DNA of 64,000 bases, taken from positions 248,001-312,000 of the forward strand of contig NZ_LR722649.1 of the NCBI RefSeq assembly GCF_902500225.1, in the 5' to 3' direction. This document shows, in pieces, positions 1-8,813 of the stretch. Position 1 is the stretch's first letter, and each line of letters starts with the position of its first letter. The translations under genes were made by a program, and so were the position numbers. The notes below the pieces were generated by a model. That model was given only the letters and a program-made list of their open reading frames with translations, did no database searches and had not been told where the DNA came from. The DNA is from Buttiauxella massiliensis. Lineage in GTDB: Bacteria; Pseudomonadota; Gammaproteobacteria; Enterobacterales; Enterobacteriaceae.

Positions 1-47
1 GTGTCACCAACGTAGCCGGTGACGGCGAAAAGCGTAAATTTGCCTGA
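1..47 (+). CDS. ileS: Isoleucyl-tRNA synthetase, C-terminal end (partial)
   Basis: The third frame reads the last 14 codons of a protein ending [14 protein letters not shown], followed by TGA at 45-47. This matches the conserved C-terminal zinc-ribbon tail of enterobacterial IleS. The TGA overlaps the lspA start codon (TGATG), the usual ileS-lspA coupling. The body of the gene lies outside the window. Confidence 0.9.
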   Translation, partial: VTNVAGDGEKRKFA

Positions 48-553
48 TGAGTAAATCGATAAGTTCGACCGGCTTGCGCTGGCTGTGGCTTGTAGTGGTG
101 GTTCTGATTGTCGATCTGGGCAGCAAATACCTGATCCTCCAGCATTTCATGCTGGGGGACACCGTATCGCTGTTCCCGTCGCTGAATCTGCACTATGCCC
201 GCAATTACGGTGCCGCGTTTAGTTTCCTGGCGGATAAAGGGGGCTGGCAGCGCTGGTTCTTCGCGGGTATCGCTATCGGTATCTGCGTGATTTTGGCTGT
301 GTTGATGTATCGCGCCAAAGCAAGCCAGAAGCTGCATAACATCGCCTATGCTTTAATCATTGGCGGTGCACTCGGCAACCTGTTTGACCGTTTATGGCAC
401 GGCTTTGTGGTCGACATGATTGATTTCTATGTCGGCGACTGGCACTTCGCCACGTTTAACTTGGCTGATACGGCAATCTGTATCGGCGCGGCGCTGATTG
501 TGCTGGAGGGGTTCTTTGTCTCCTCCGACAAGCCCGCAAAAGAAAAAGGGTAA
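47..553 (+). CDS. lspA: Lipoprotein signal peptidase (signal peptidase II)
   Basis: This inner-membrane aspartyl protease removes the signal peptide from diacylglyceryl-prolipoproteins. The 168-residue length fits the family (about 164 in E. coli). Four hydrophobic segments are visible, near residues 12-31, 70-88, 99-113 and 139-156. The conserved NYGAAFS box begins at N53. The two expected catalytic aspartates are D123, in the stretch running from GNLFDRL to VVDMIDF, and D141, in FNLADTA. The ATG overlaps the ileS stop codon, so translation is probably coupled. fkpB follows after 3 nt. The product would process, for example, the lipoprotein encoded at 22091. Confidence 0.97.
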   Translation: MSKSISSTGLRWLWLVVVVLIVDLGSKYLILQHFMLGDTVSLFPSLNLHYARNYGAAFSFLADKGGWQRWFFAGIAIGICVILAVLMYRAKASQKLHNIAYALIIGGALGNLFDRLWHGFVVDMIDFYVGDWHFATFNLADTAICIGAALIVLEGFFVSSDKPAKEKG

Positions 554-556
554 CCC

Positions 557-1027
557 ATGGCTGAGTCTATCCAGGCCAATAGCAGAGTTTTGGTGCATTT
601 CACGCTGAAACTTGAAGATGGCTCCACTGCCGAGTCGACCCGCAATAACGGCAAACCGGCACTCTTCACGCTGGGTGACGAAACACTGTCGCCAGGCATG
701 GAAGACCAGCTAGTCGGCTTAAAAGCAGGGGACAAAAAAGCGTTCTCTCTGGCACCGGAATCCGCGTTTGGTATTCCAAGCCCGGACATGATCCAGTATT
801 TCTCGCGTCGTGAATTTATCGACGCGGGCGAGCCGGTTCCGGGTGCCATTATGCTGTTCACTGCAATGGATGGCAGCGAGATGCCAGGCGTTGTGCGTGA
901 AGTCAACGGTGATTCCATCACCGTTGACTTTAACCACCCACTCGCCGGGCAAACCATTCATTTTGATATCGAAGTACTGGAAATTGACCCGGTACTGGAG
1001 GCGTTGAATGCAGATCCTGTTGGCTAA
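557..1027 (+). CDS. fkpB: FKBP-type peptidyl-prolyl isomerase (SlpA)
   Basis: This is a cytoplasmic SlyD-like FKBP prolyl isomerase/chaperone. Residues 10-80 carry the N-terminal half of the FKBP fold ([12 protein letters not shown], with [23 protein letters not shown]). The inserted-flap domain follows ([17 protein letters not shown]), then the closing strand ([26 protein letters not shown]). The 156 residues are about 7 more than E. coli FkpB, because the reading frame continues past the usual end and overlaps the first 20 nt of ispH. Position between lspA and ispH is as in E. coli. Confidence 0.95.
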   Translation: MAESIQANSRVLVHFTLKLEDGSTAESTRNNGKPALFTLGDETLSPGMEDQLVGLKAGDKKAFSLAPESAFGIPSPDMIQYFSRREFIDAGEPVPGAIMLFTAMDGSEMPGVVREVNGDSITVDFNHPLAGQTIHFDIEVLEIDPVLEALNADPVG

Positions 1028-1958
1028 CCCACGCGGCTTTTGTGCCGGGGTCGACCGCGCTATCAGCATTGTTGAAAACGCGCTGGCGATTTACGGCGCA
1101 CCGATTTACGTCCGTCACGAAGTGGTGCATAACCGCTACGTGGTCGATAGCCTGCGCGAACGCGGGGCGATTTTCATCGAGCAAATCAGCGAAGTGCCAG
1201 ACGGCGCAATCCTGATTTTCTCCGCACACGGGGTTTCCCAGGCGGTGCGTAACGAAGCCAAAGGGCGTGATTTAACGGTGTTTGACGCAACGTGCCCGCT
1301 GGTTACCAAAGTGCATATGGAAGTGGCTCGCGCCAGCCGCCGTGGTGAAGAATCCATTCTGATTGGCCACGCAGGCCACCCGGAAGTGGAAGGCACCATG
1401 GGCCAGTACAGCAACCCGAAAGGCGGCATGTATCTGGTTGAATCACCGGAAGATGTCAGCAAGCTGGATGTGAAAAACGAAGCCAAACTGTCGTTTATGA
1501 CGCAGACCACGCTCTCTGTTGATGACACTTCTGACGTGATAGATGCGCTGCGTAAACGCTTCCCGAAAATCATTGGCCCGCGTAAAGACGACATTTGCTA
1601 CGCCACTACCAACCGTCAGGAAGCCGTGCGAGCACTGGCTGACGAAGCGGATGTGGTGCTGGTCGTTGGCTCGAAAAACTCGTCTAACTCCAACCGCCTG
1701 GCAGAACTCGCACAGCGCATGGGCAAATCCGCATATCTAATTGATGATGCGGCGGATATTCAGGAATCCTGGGTTAAAGATGCGGTTTGTGTTGGCGTTA
1801 CGGCAGGGGCGTCCGCACCAGATATTCTGGTGCAAAACGTTCTGGCTCGCCTGCGTGAACTCGGCGGCAGCGAAGCCCGCGAGCTAGTCGGGCGCGAAGA
1901 AAACATTGTTTTCGAAGTGCCGCGTGAGCTGCGAGTGGATGTTCGTGAAGTAGAGTAA
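1008..1958 (+). CDS. ispH: 4-hydroxy-3-methylbut-2-enyl diphosphate reductase
   Basis: IspH catalyses the last step of the MEP isoprenoid pathway, reducing HMBPP to IPP and DMAPP with a [4Fe-4S] cluster. The three cluster cysteines are at C12 ([10 protein letters not shown]), C96 (DATCPLVTK) and C197 ([10 protein letters not shown]). Substrate-binding residues H41, H74, H124, E126 and T167 also fall at the E. coli positions. The length of 316 equals that of E. coli. The start overlaps the 3' end of fkpB by 20 nt, which suggests translational coupling. A hairpin terminator follows at 1982-2018. Confidence 0.98.
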   Translation: MQILLANPRGFCAGVDRAISIVENALAIYGAPIYVRHEVVHNRYVVDSLRERGAIFIEQISEVPDGAILIFSAHGVSQAVRNEAKGRDLTVFDATCPLVTKVHMEVARASRRGEESILIGHAGHPEVEGTMGQYSNPKGGMYLVESPEDVSKLDVKNEAKLSFMTQTTLSVDDTSDVIDALRKRFPKIIGPRKDDICYATTNRQEAVRALADEADVVLVVGSKNSSNSNRLAELAQRMGKSAYLIDDAADIQESWVKDAVCVGVTAGASAPDILVQNVLARLRELGGSEARELVGREENIVFEVPRELRVDVREVE

Positions 1959-1981
1959 CGTAAGCCATTCTCGAAAATGAG

Positions 1982-2018
1982 AAAATGCCAGCTGGATTAA
2001 ACCACCTGGCATTTTTTT
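1982..2018 (+). terminator. Rho-independent terminator after ispH
   Basis: Arms AAAATGCCAG (1982-1991) and CTGGCATTTT (2006-2015) pair perfectly and run into a T tract. It ends the ileS-lspA-fkpB-ispH unit, just before the rihC ribosome-binding site. Confidence 0.85.
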
Positions 2019-2030
2019 ATGGAGGAAAAT

Positions 2031-2948
2031 ATGAGTAGCACTCCAATCATTCTCGACACCGATCCTGGCATCGACGACGCCGTGGCGATTGCCGCTGCAC
2101 TTTTTGCCCCACAGCTTGATTTAAAACTGGTGACGACGGTCGCCGGAAACGTCAGCGTGGAGAAAACCACGCGCAACGCATTGCAGCTCATGCACTTCTG
2201 GCAGCGGGATATTCCGGTAGCGCAAGGTGCCGCCACACCGCTGGTACGCAAACTGCGCGATGCCGCGTATGTTCACGGTGAATCGGGCATGGAAGGTTAT
2301 GCCTTTGTTGAACACCAACGCCAGCCGCTGGATAAACCCGCGTTTCAGGCGATTTATGAATGTTTAAATGCCAGCGCAGAACCCGTCACGCTGGTGGCTA
2401 TCGGCCCCCTGACTAACATCGCGCTGCTGCTTACCCAATACCCGGATTGCAAAGCGAAGATCAAACGCCTGGTGATCATGGGCGGATCGGCAGGGCGGGG
2501 TAACTTCACGCCAAATGCGGAATTTAATCTCGCCATCGATCCGGAAGCGGGCGCTCGCGTATTTGAAAGCGGGCTGGAGATCGTGATGTGCGGCCTTGAT
2601 GTGACTAACCAGGCGGTACTTAGCCCGGAATATCTGGCAACGCTTTCTGAGCTCAACCAAACCGGGAAAATGCTGCATGCGTTGTTCAGCCACTACCGCA
2701 GCGGCAGCATGGCGACGGGCTTGAGAATGCACGATCTGTGCGCCATCGCGTGGCTGGTGAAACCTGAATTATTCCAGACTAAACACTGTTTTGTGGCGGT
2801 AGAAACCCACGGTGAATTTACCGCAGGCACTACGGTTGTTGACATCGAAGGGCGTTATCAGCGCGAGCCAAACGCGCATGTGGCGCTGGATCTCGACGTT
2901 GCGGGTTTCCAGAAATGGGTGGCGGAAGTCCTGGAGTTAGCCCCTTAA
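2031..2948 (+). CDS. rihC: Non-specific ribonucleoside hydrolase
   Basis: RihC hydrolyses the N-glycosidic bond of purine and pyrimidine ribonucleosides, giving ribose and free base for salvage. The Ca2+-binding signature DTDPGIDD is at residues 9-16. Other family blocks are [36 protein letters not shown] and [13 protein letters not shown] take the ATG at 2031 as the start because GGAGG (2021-2025) stands 5 nt upstream. An in-frame ATG at 2019 overlaps the terminator T tract and has no ribosome-binding site. The 305 residues compare with 304 in E. coli. In E. coli dapB would come next; here the island begins. Confidence 0.95.
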   Translation: MSSTPIILDTDPGIDDAVAIAAALFAPQLDLKLVTTVAGNVSVEKTTRNALQLMHFWQRDIPVAQGAATPLVRKLRDAAYVHGESGMEGYAFVEHQRQPLDKPAFQAIYECLNASAEPVTLVAIGPLTNIALLLTQYPDCKAKIKRLVIMGGSAGRGNFTPNAEFNLAIDPEAGARVFESGLEIVMCGLDVTNQAVLSPEYLATLSELNQTGKMLHALFSHYRSGSMATGLRMHDLCAIAWLVKPELFQTKHCFVAVETHGEFTAGTTVVDIEGRYQREPNAHVALDLDVAGFQKWVAEVLELAP

Positions 2949-2992
2949 ATATTAAACGCGACGCAGATCGACTTTCTTCGGCCTGATAATGA

Positions 2993-3008
2993 GGTTAATC
3001 GATTAACC
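2993..3008. promoter_or_regulatory. Operator 1 of the PTS/cupin regulon (perfect 16-bp palindrome)
   Basis: GGTTAATCGATTAACC is a perfect palindrome with the central CG typical of LacI-family operators. It lies 45 nt before the first cupin gene, just upstream of a TATGCT sequence (3013-3018) that could be a -10 box. Near-identical sites stand before the PTS operon (8814-8829) and before the regulator gene (8936-8951). Inference: the LacI-family protein encoded at 8984 binds all three. Confidence 0.8.
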
Positions 3009-3052
3009 TTGCTATGCTGATTAGGCAGTTCTCCTTGGGCCGGAGAAATAAA

Positions 3053-3616
3053 ATGAATGTACCTGTCATCGTGCCACCGGGTATGGCATTCCTTAACGGC
3101 CATTTCACGGCTGAAAATATCATTACCAAAACTACACGCAGCGGCGATCTGGTCGGCGTGTTCCAGGACGACGCCGCATGGCGAGCATTACCCGCCGACA
3201 CGCCAATTTATCAGGTTGAAATGCTGCAATCTCCACAGGGAGAAGGCGAGCTTTTTGTCGGCACTACGCATCTCAATCCGGGGCGCGTGGGTGATGAGTT
3301 TTATATGACTCGCGGCCATTTCCATCAGCGGCGCGAGCAGGGAGAAGTCTATTTTGGCCTGCGCGGCAGCGGATTGTTGCTGCTGCAAAGCGAACAGGGC
3401 GAAGCGCGGCTTGAGCAAGTGTCGCCAGGTTCAGTGCATATTATTCCCGGCAATACCGCGCACCGCTTGATCAACACCGGTTCGGAGGTGCTTTCAGCAC
3501 TTGCCGTCTGGCCGACGATCGCCGGGCATGATTACGCTTCTCTGGCGCAAGGTTTTAAACGACGCGTCTTTTTGCTGGAAGGGAAAATTCAGGCGAAGGA
3601 GGTGCAAAATGGCTGA
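3053..3616 (+). CDS. Cupin-type (archaeal-type) glucose-6-phosphate isomerase
   Basis: The protein belongs to the cupin phosphoglucose isomerase family, which interconverts glucose 6-phosphate and fructose 6-phosphate and is unrelated to enteric Pgi. All four metal ligands known from the Pyrococcus enzyme are present: H89 and H91 in GHFHQ, E98 in GEVYFGLRG, and H137 in IPGNTAHRL. The start at 3053 is chosen over an upstream in-frame ATG at 3014, because a GGAG motif (3042-3045) precedes it and the family starts with the PPG-containing strand. Length is then 187 residues. The gene overlaps the next cupin gene by 8 nt. The true substrate may be another hexose phosphate. Confidence 0.85.
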   Translation: MNVPVIVPPGMAFLNGHFTAENIITKTTRSGDLVGVFQDDAAWRALPADTPIYQVEMLQSPQGEGELFVGTTHLNPGRVGDEFYMTRGHFHQRREQGEVYFGLRGSGLLLLQSEQGEARLEQVSPGSVHIIPGNTAHRLINTGSEVLSALAVWPTIAGHDYASLAQGFKRRVFLLEGKIQAKEVQNG

Positions 3617-4391
3617 GCCACTCCTCAATTATGGGTTGGATATGCAGGTCCATCACCAGCCAATGGGCTTTAGCTACGGCGAAGAGGTAATTGGGCCGGT
3701 GCCGGAGATCCGTAAACTCGAACAGATCCGTGCTTCATTGCGTGATCCTTTGTGCCAGGGGCCGGAAGATGTTTACGCGATCGTCATGGATGTTGCTCGA
3801 TTGCAGGACAGGGAAGAACTTAAAAAACGGATGTTACTGTTTGGCGTGGTGACTTACGCTTCCGGGCGGTTGGGCGATGAACCTGTCCGCAGCCAGGGGC
3901 ATATTCATCGAATTAGTGCGCATAGTGGCTGGTCGCCGCCAGAGCTATATGAAATCTGGCAGGGCAAAGCGATTATTTACATGCAGGAATATGTTGCCGA
4001 CGATCCCGGCCACTGCTTTGCAATCGTGGCCGGGCCTGGCGAAAAAGTGCTGGTGCCGCCGGGTTGGGCGCATGCCACTATCTCTGCATCACCTGATGAA
4101 CCACTGACGTTTGGTGCCTGGTGCGACCGGGAATATGGATTTGAATACGAAGCTGTGCGGGCATACAAAGGGCTGGCGTGGTATCCACTATTGCAGGATG
4201 AGCATATTGCCTGGCAGCATAACCGTCGCTATATGCCGGGGCGTTTGCAGGTGACTTCACCGCGCAGCTATACCGAATTTGGAATTACCGATGAGCCGCT
4301 ATATCAACAATTTATTGATGATCCCGCGCGTTTTCAGTTTATTTCAAAACCAGGAATGGTGGGGCCGAAGTGGGTGGGTTTCCACCCTTAA
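3609..4391 (+). CDS. Second cupin sugar-phosphate isomerase of the glucose-6-phosphate isomerase family
   Basis: This 260-residue cupin protein shows the same active-site pattern as its upstream neighbour: H98 and H100 in GHIH, E112 in PPELYEIWQGK, and H155 in VPPGWAHAT. It is longer, with a C-terminal extension of about 70 residues (from about 190) not found in the 187-residue protein. Its ATG overlaps the end of the first cupin gene by 8 nt, so the two are probably co-translated and may form one complex or act in sequence. Assignment as an aldose/ketose-phosphate isomerase rests on family; the substrate is unknown. The REP/terminator region at 4396-4477 separates it from the convergent PTS operon. 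Confidence 0.8.
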   Translation: MAEPLLNYGLDMQVHHQPMGFSYGEEVIGPVPEIRKLEQIRASLRDPLCQGPEDVYAIVMDVARLQDREELKKRMLLFGVVTYASGRLGDEPVRSQGHIHRISAHSGWSPPELYEIWQGKAIIYMQEYVADDPGHCFAIVAGPGEKVLVPPGWAHATISASPDEPLTFGAWCDREYGFEYEAVRAYKGLAWYPLLQDEHIAWQHNRRYMPGRLQVTSPRSYTEFGITDEPLYQQFIDDPARFQFISKPGMVGPKWVGFHP

Positions 4392-4395
4392 AAGG

Positions 4396-4477
4396 GTCGG
4401 ATGACGCTCACGTTAATCCGACCTACGGGCTTGGTGTTGTACGGTGGATAAGCGTTAGCGTCATCCACCGTTTTTTT
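4396..4477. repeat. REP pair (BIME-like) that includes a terminator
   Basis: Two imperfect REP-like palindromes face each other. The first is GTCGGATGACGCT...AATCCGAC (4396-4421). The second is GGTGGATAAGCG...CGTCATCCACC (4443-4469), followed by seven T. It lies between two convergent operons. The second palindrome plus its T run would terminate the cupin operon on the plus strand. Related elements occur at 41049-41119 and 53304-53330. Confidence 0.7.
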
Positions 4478-5291
4478 AAGAGAACAACCCCACCGCTACG
4501 CCTACTGCCGCTAACACTAATAACAGCAACATCGCTTTCACCGGTGACACGCCGCGTTTTGCCATCAAATACCAGGTACCAATCACCACTAACAGCGGCA
4601 ACAGGTTCGGGAAAATTCCATCCAACATTTGTTGCACATGGATATTCACACCATCTTTGGTGACAAACTCCAGTCCGGTGCCAAGCTTCACGTAACTTGC
4701 CGCCACGCCGCCCATCACAAATACGCCGAGCAACGATAGCGCTTCACGCAGGCGAGTCGATTTGCTGCTCACCAGCATCTCAACGGACGTCGACCCCATG
4801 CGGTAGCCTTTCAGGAACAGGAACCACGAGCCAGGAATGATAATTGCCAGCCATGCTACACAGTAAAATAGCGGCCCTAGAACATTCCCTCCCGCCGCCA
4901 GCGCCATACCGATACTCAGCAGAATCGGGATTAACATCCCCGGAATCATTGAATCGCCAATCCCAGCCACCGGCCCCATCAGTCCCACTTTCAGCGTGTT
5001 GATAGTTTCGCCGTCGATGGGCTCACCGTTGGCGCGTTTCTCCTCAAGACCCAGCACCATGCCATTGACTATCGCACCCAACTGCGGCTCGGTGTTATAG
5101 AATGACGCGTGGCGTTTGAGCATCTCTTTGCGTTGTTCATCATCGGGATAGAGCTTTTTCGCCACCGGCAACATACTCAAACAAAAGCCGAATGACTCCA
5201 GGCGCTCAAAGCTCATTGAGGAGAGGTTGTACATCATCCAACTACGCCAGCAACGGCGCAGATCCTGGCGAGTGAGTTTACGTTCTTCCAT
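4476..5291 (-). CDS. PTS mannose/fructose/sorbose-family IID component
   Basis: EIID is one of two membrane subunits of mannose-class PTS permeases. This 271-residue protein opens with the family signature (LTRQDLRRCWRSWMMYN, then SFERLESFGFCLSMLPVAKKLYP). It contains the MGPVAGIGDSMIPG loop and ends in several membrane segments (about 185-270). Its start codon overlaps the stop of the IIC gene by 1 nt, so the two should be made in step. It is the last gene of the PTS operon, which reads regulator-distal to proximal as PMI-like, IIA, IIB, IIC, IID. Confidence 0.93.
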   Translation of the reverse strand: MEERKLTRQDLRRCWRSWMMYNLSSMSFERLESFGFCLSMLPVAKKLYPDDEQRKEMLKRHASFYNTEPQLGAIVNGMVLGLEEKRANGEPIDGETINTLKVGLMGPVAGIGDSMIPGMLIPILLSIGMALAAGGNVLGPLFYCVAWLAIIIPGSWFLFLKGYRMGSTSVEMLVSSKSTRLREALSLLGVFVMGGVAASYVKLGTGLEFVTKDGVNIHVQQMLDGIFPNLLPLLVVIGTWYLMAKRGVSPVKAMLLLLVLAAVGVAVGLFS

Positions 5292-6088
5292 CAGAATTCA
5301 TCCTCATCATCAGCGGGCGTGGAGGCTGCACGTTCAGCCTGTGGCTCAGGTTTGTAGTTGTAGTGAATCAGTGCCAGTAACGCGCCGACAATCACCAGCG
5401 CCACCATATTTAGCTTCAGGAAAACAATGCAGATAAACCCCACCAGGAAGTAAATCAACATGCTGTAATTCTTGATGATTTGTTTAAGCAGAATGGCGAT
5501 ACCGACAGCTGGCAGAATCCCGCCCAGCACGTTCATGGTGGAAAGAACGATGTGTGGCAGGCTGTCCATAAAGGCATTGATGTACTGCGCGCCGAAATAG
5601 ACTGCGATAAACGTCGGAATAAAACGCATCAGGAAGTTGGTGGCTTGCGGCCAGATTGCGCTGTTGAGATACACGCCGCGCTCGTCGCCCTTTTCCAGCG
5701 CGATATCCGCACGGTGGTTCCACCAGGAATTGAGCACCATCATGGCGTTGAATAACACGGTGCCGGCAATGCCGATAGTGGCAGCTAACGCTACAGCCAC
5801 TTCCGGGCCTTTATTGGAAAGAATGCCCAATGCAATGGCCGGGAAGGCCACAAAGTTGAGATCCGCAGGCATAGAACCACCGGGGGTTACCATGGCGATA
5901 TACACGGCTTGAACCGCCACGCCGATGATAATCCCGGTTTGCACATCGCCGAGAATAAAACCTACCAGCATCCCTGAAACCAGTGGGCGGGTAATCAGAT
6001 ACCAGCCGCCGGTCAACCCCAGCAGCCATGGGCTACTAAGCGCACCGAGGTAACAGAGAATGCCGATTAGAGCTGCTTCGAAAGCCAT
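5291..6088 (-). CDS. PTS mannose/fructose/sorbose-family IIC component
   Basis: EIIC forms the sugar translocation channel together with EIID. The 265 residues are mostly hydrophobic, with family blocks GGWYLITRPLVSGMLVGFILGD, VQAVYIAMVTPGGSMPADLN and NVLGGILPAVGIAILLKQI. The C-terminus is an acidic, cytoplasmic-looking tail (PADDEDEF). Its stop overlaps the IID start. The gene starts 11 nt after the IIB stop. The sugar transported cannot be read from the sequence; the family covers mannose, fructose, sorbose, N-acetylgalactosamine and Amadori compounds. Confidence 0.93.
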   Translation of the reverse strand: MAFEAALIGILCYLGALSSPWLLGLTGGWYLITRPLVSGMLVGFILGDVQTGIIIGVAVQAVYIAMVTPGGSMPADLNFVAFPAIALGILSNKGPEVAVALAATIGIAGTVLFNAMMVLNSWWNHRADIALEKGDERGVYLNSAIWPQATNFLMRFIPTFIAVYFGAQYINAFMDSLPHIVLSTMNVLGGILPAVGIAILLKQIIKNYSMLIYFLVGFICIVFLKLNMVALVIVGALLALIHYNYKPEPQAERAASTPADDEDEF

Positions 6089-6099
6089 AATGCACTCCT

Positions 6100-6594
6100 T
6101 TATTTGAGTTTTTGTCGAGCATCTTGCCAGCTGTAACTGCTGGCATCGGGTACCAGTCGAAATTCAATCTGGTGCCCGCGCAGCGAGAGATAGTCGAACG
6201 CCGCTATCTCTTCCGGATTCACAGACTGATTCGGGCCAATGGTGGTGGTAGTGGCTCGTGCGCTCATCGGGCCAACGTTGATTTTCTTATTGCTGTTTTG
6301 CAGGCTGATTCCCGCTTCTTCAATGCGTTTTAGCGTCACCGGAGATTTACCAATCACGAAATAATGCTTCTCACTGGCGATGATCTTCGGCAGTTTTTCA
6401 ATCGCGGTGGCGGTATCAAATAACCAGACTTTGGTATCCTGCACCGCACCTTTCATCACCGAAGACAACAACGGATCGGCGGCGACAGCGTCATCAATGG
6501 CGATGATCCCATCGCACGGCAACTCTTTTGCCCAGCGGGTGATCAACTGGCCGTGGATCACCCGATCGTCAATGCGTACAAAAGAAATACTCAT
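6100..6594 (-). CDS. PTS mannose/fructose/sorbose-family IIB component
   Basis: This 164-residue cytoplasmic phosphotransfer protein receives phosphate from EIIA and passes it to the incoming sugar. The phosphorylated histidine is H14 in the signature RIDDRVIHGQ. The family block INVGPMSAR is at about 115-125. It is a stand-alone domain, not fused to IIA as in E. coli ManX. It starts 9 nt after the IIA stop and is followed by IIC after 11 nt. Confidence 0.93.
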   Translation of the reverse strand: MSISFVRIDDRVIHGQLITRWAKELPCDGIIAIDDAVAADPLLSSVMKGAVQDTKVWLFDTATAIEKLPKIIASEKHYFVIGKSPVTLKRIEEAGISLQNSNKKINVGPMSARATTTTIGPNQSVNPEEIAAFDYLSLRGHQIEFRLVPDASSYSWQDARQKLK

Positions 6595-6603
6595 CGTTGC
6601 CCC

Positions 6604-7032
6604 TTAGAAATCATCAGATTGTGTGGTTTCAGCCAGTTGGGCCTGAACCAGTGAGTCACGCGATTCTTCCAGTAAAACCGCTGCCGCTTGGGCTACATCG
6701 GTCAGATCTTTTATTTCATCGCTCAGCAATAGCATCGGGAAATTAACACCTCCCAACACTGCCATTGGCGGCTGCGTTTGCGGATCGAACGCATGGTGGC
6801 AGGCAATATTCCAAGGCGTGCCGCTTTGCAAATCGCACAGCACCAGCACGCCATCAGCATCTTTGGCGGCCTGTTTCAGCACCGCAGCAAACTCATCACC
6901 AAAACTATTGATGCCCTTGTTCTCCGTTAGCATCACCGGGAATACATGCGGTAATTCGCCATAAACCATTTTGCTACCGGCCAGTAGTGCTTCGGCAAGC
7001 AAGCCATGTGTTGCCAGAATTACGTTGATCAT
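6604..7032 (-). CDS. PTS mannose/fructose/sorbose-family IIA component
   Basis: This 142-residue EIIA-Man-type protein accepts phosphate from HPr. The predicted phosphohistidine is H9 in ILATHGLLAEALL. The block VLVLCDLQSGTPWNIA, including the conserved D-x-x-GTP, forms the active-site edge. Only 4 nt separate it from the upstream 582-residue isomerase-like gene, so the order is isomerase-IIA-IIB-IIC-IID in a single transcript. Confidence 0.93.
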   Translation of the reverse strand: MINVILATHGLLAEALLAGSKMVYGELPHVFPVMLTENKGINSFGDEFAAVLKQAAKDADGVLVLCDLQSGTPWNIACHHAFDPQTQPPMAVLGGVNFPMLLLSDEIKDLTDVAQAAAVLLEESRDSLVQAQLAETTQSDDF

Positions 7033-7036
7033 CTTG

Positions 7037-8785
7037 TTATCCTCTTACCCAGGCTTTCATGGTGGCGAGCTGTTGACCTACACCGCTACCGTATGGGGAA
7101 ATGCGATATTCGCCGACCGCCGCCGGAACAATGAAGGTTTCGGCGTAATGCACCACAAAGGGTTCGAATGCGCCGCTCGGGCTTTCAACCAGCGCTTCAC
7201 TGCCTTCCACCAGATTCAGTACGTTTACGCCACCATGAGTGTGGTGCGTGACAGGTTGCGTAAACCAATGGCGGCGGGTTTCGATAAACTCACGTTCATG
7301 TAGACCCGTACGTTCTTCGCACCAGCCATCACCTTCCGCGATAGGCTCGAAATGATTCACCAGATGCTCGGTGACCCATTGCGTATCACGTTTCCAGTCA
7401 ATCACTTGTGCACCGTGTTCAAGATGCACCGGACGTGGCAGACCATCCAGACCGAGGCGGCCCCAGTCCCACAATTTGAAGGTGAAAATAAACGGCGTGG
7501 CGCTGATCTCCAGTACCATTGCACCGGATCCAGAGCAGTGAACAGTGCCTGCCGGGATCAGGAAGTGATCGTGTTTACGTGCCGGGAAACGGTTAACGAA
7601 TTTCTCATCATCAAACGCTTTTTCGCCCCGCTGCGCACACGCAAGATCGTCGAGCATTTCCTGTGGATTGATGCCTGTTTTGGTCCCCAGATACACTTGC
7701 GCACCAGGCTCGGCTTCCAGCATGTAATAGCTCTCATCCTGGGTGTAATGCATGCCGAAATGCTGCTGGATGTATTCGGTAATCGGGTGAACCTGGAAGC
7801 TTAAATTCTGCCCGCCGATGGTATCGAGGAAGTCGAAGCGGATCGGGAATTCCGCACCAAAACGGGCATGAACACGCTCGCCAAGCAGCGGGCGAGGGTA
7901 GAGCAACACCAGATCCTGAGAGGGGATCTCGATCCGCTCATCACCAAAACGCAGTAACAGGCTGTTCTCCTCGGGCACACAGTCAAAACACCATGCGTAA
8001 TTTGGCTTTGAGGGATCGAGATCGAATTTGTCTTTCATCCATTGCCCGCCCCAGACTCCTGGGTCGAAGAATGGCACTACGCGGAACGGTTGTTGCGTGG
8101 TTTGTTGGAGCGCATGGCGCAGCGCATCGCCGCTCACCATCGCCGGTTGTTCAGGGTTATTGGTGTCGAGCAAGAAATCCGCACGCTTGAGAAGCGGCGT
8201 TTTATGGCGGTCAAACACGCGCCATTCAATGAAGAAAGCGCGTTTGTAGCGGCGCAGAATATCTTCGCTCTCGTTGTTCGCACCCCAGTTACCCAGTTCG
8301 CCACGGCGAAAACGCTGCTGGATTTCCCAACGGGCGAGGTCGGCATAAACCAGCACATCACCTTCGTGAACCAGCGCCGCGCCTGGGCCGTAAACCACCA
8401 CCAGGCCGTGCGTGGTTTCAGCGACTTCTTGTTGCAACGCCGCCAGTTTTACCGCGCAGAAGAACTCGTTTAACTCATGACAGGAAAGCACGCCAAACAC
8501 GCGGTCGTCCGTCAGGTTGTGGGCCAGCAAATCATGCAGATGTTGCTCGCTCAACCGCGCAGATTCGGCGTTAATCACCCGTGCGGGATTGAGATGGCTA
8601 ATGAGTTGCGAATGCAGTTCGTCGAGCTGAACGCCGGGGTAGCAATCAATCACCAGCACGGTTTTACCCGCGTGCGATAGCTTCTCGCTGACAGCCTGTT
8701 TTATGGCAGGCCATCCACGCCATGCCTGATGGTCAAACCCCGCGACTTTGACTTCGGGATACTTGTCGTAAGATGCCGGATGCAT
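7037..8785 (-). CDS. Type I phosphomannose isomerase-like protein with extra N-terminal domain
   Basis: The C-terminal part (about 235-582) is a class I mannose-6-phosphate isomerase cupin. Its metal ligands are Q331 and H333 (LSFQVHP), E351 (DESYYMLE) and H416 (IPAGTVHC). The first 230 or so residues are not part of ManA. They contain a hydrophobic strand after a degenerate P-loop-like segment (HAGKTVLVIDCYPGV, 38-52), YGPGAAL, and an RRY/RWEIQQRF basic helix. They resemble a nucleoside-kinase-like fold without an intact Walker A, which is a tentative reading. It is the first gene of the PTS operon, with AGGGAG before its ATG and the operator at 8814-8829 close upstream. Probable role: isomerising the sugar 6-phosphate delivered by the PTS. 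Confidence 0.8.
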   Translation of the reverse strand: MHPASYDKYPEVKVAGFDHQAWRGWPAIKQAVSEKLSHAGKTVLVIDCYPGVQLDELHSQLISHLNPARVINAESARLSEQHLHDLLAHNLTDDRVFGVLSCHELNEFFCAVKLAALQQEVAETTHGLVVVYGPGAALVHEGDVLVYADLARWEIQQRFRRGELGNWGANNESEDILRRYKRAFFIEWRVFDRHKTPLLKRADFLLDTNNPEQPAMVSGDALRHALQQTTQQPFRVVPFFDPGVWGGQWMKDKFDLDPSKPNYAWCFDCVPEENSLLLRFGDERIEIPSQDLVLLYPRPLLGERVHARFGAEFPIRFDFLDTIGGQNLSFQVHPITEYIQQHFGMHYTQDESYYMLEAEPGAQVYLGTKTGINPQEMLDDLACAQRGEKAFDDEKFVNRFPARKHDHFLIPAGTVHCSGSGAMVLEISATPFIFTFKLWDWGRLGLDGLPRPVHLEHGAQVIDWKRDTQWVTEHLVNHFEPIAEGDGWCEERTGLHEREFIETRRHWFTQPVTHHTHGGVNVLNLVEGSEALVESPSGAFEPFVVHYAETFIVPAAVGEYRISPYGSGVGQQLATMKAWVRG

Positions 8786-8813
8786 AGTATTCTCCCTGTT
8801 TTCGATAAATTAA

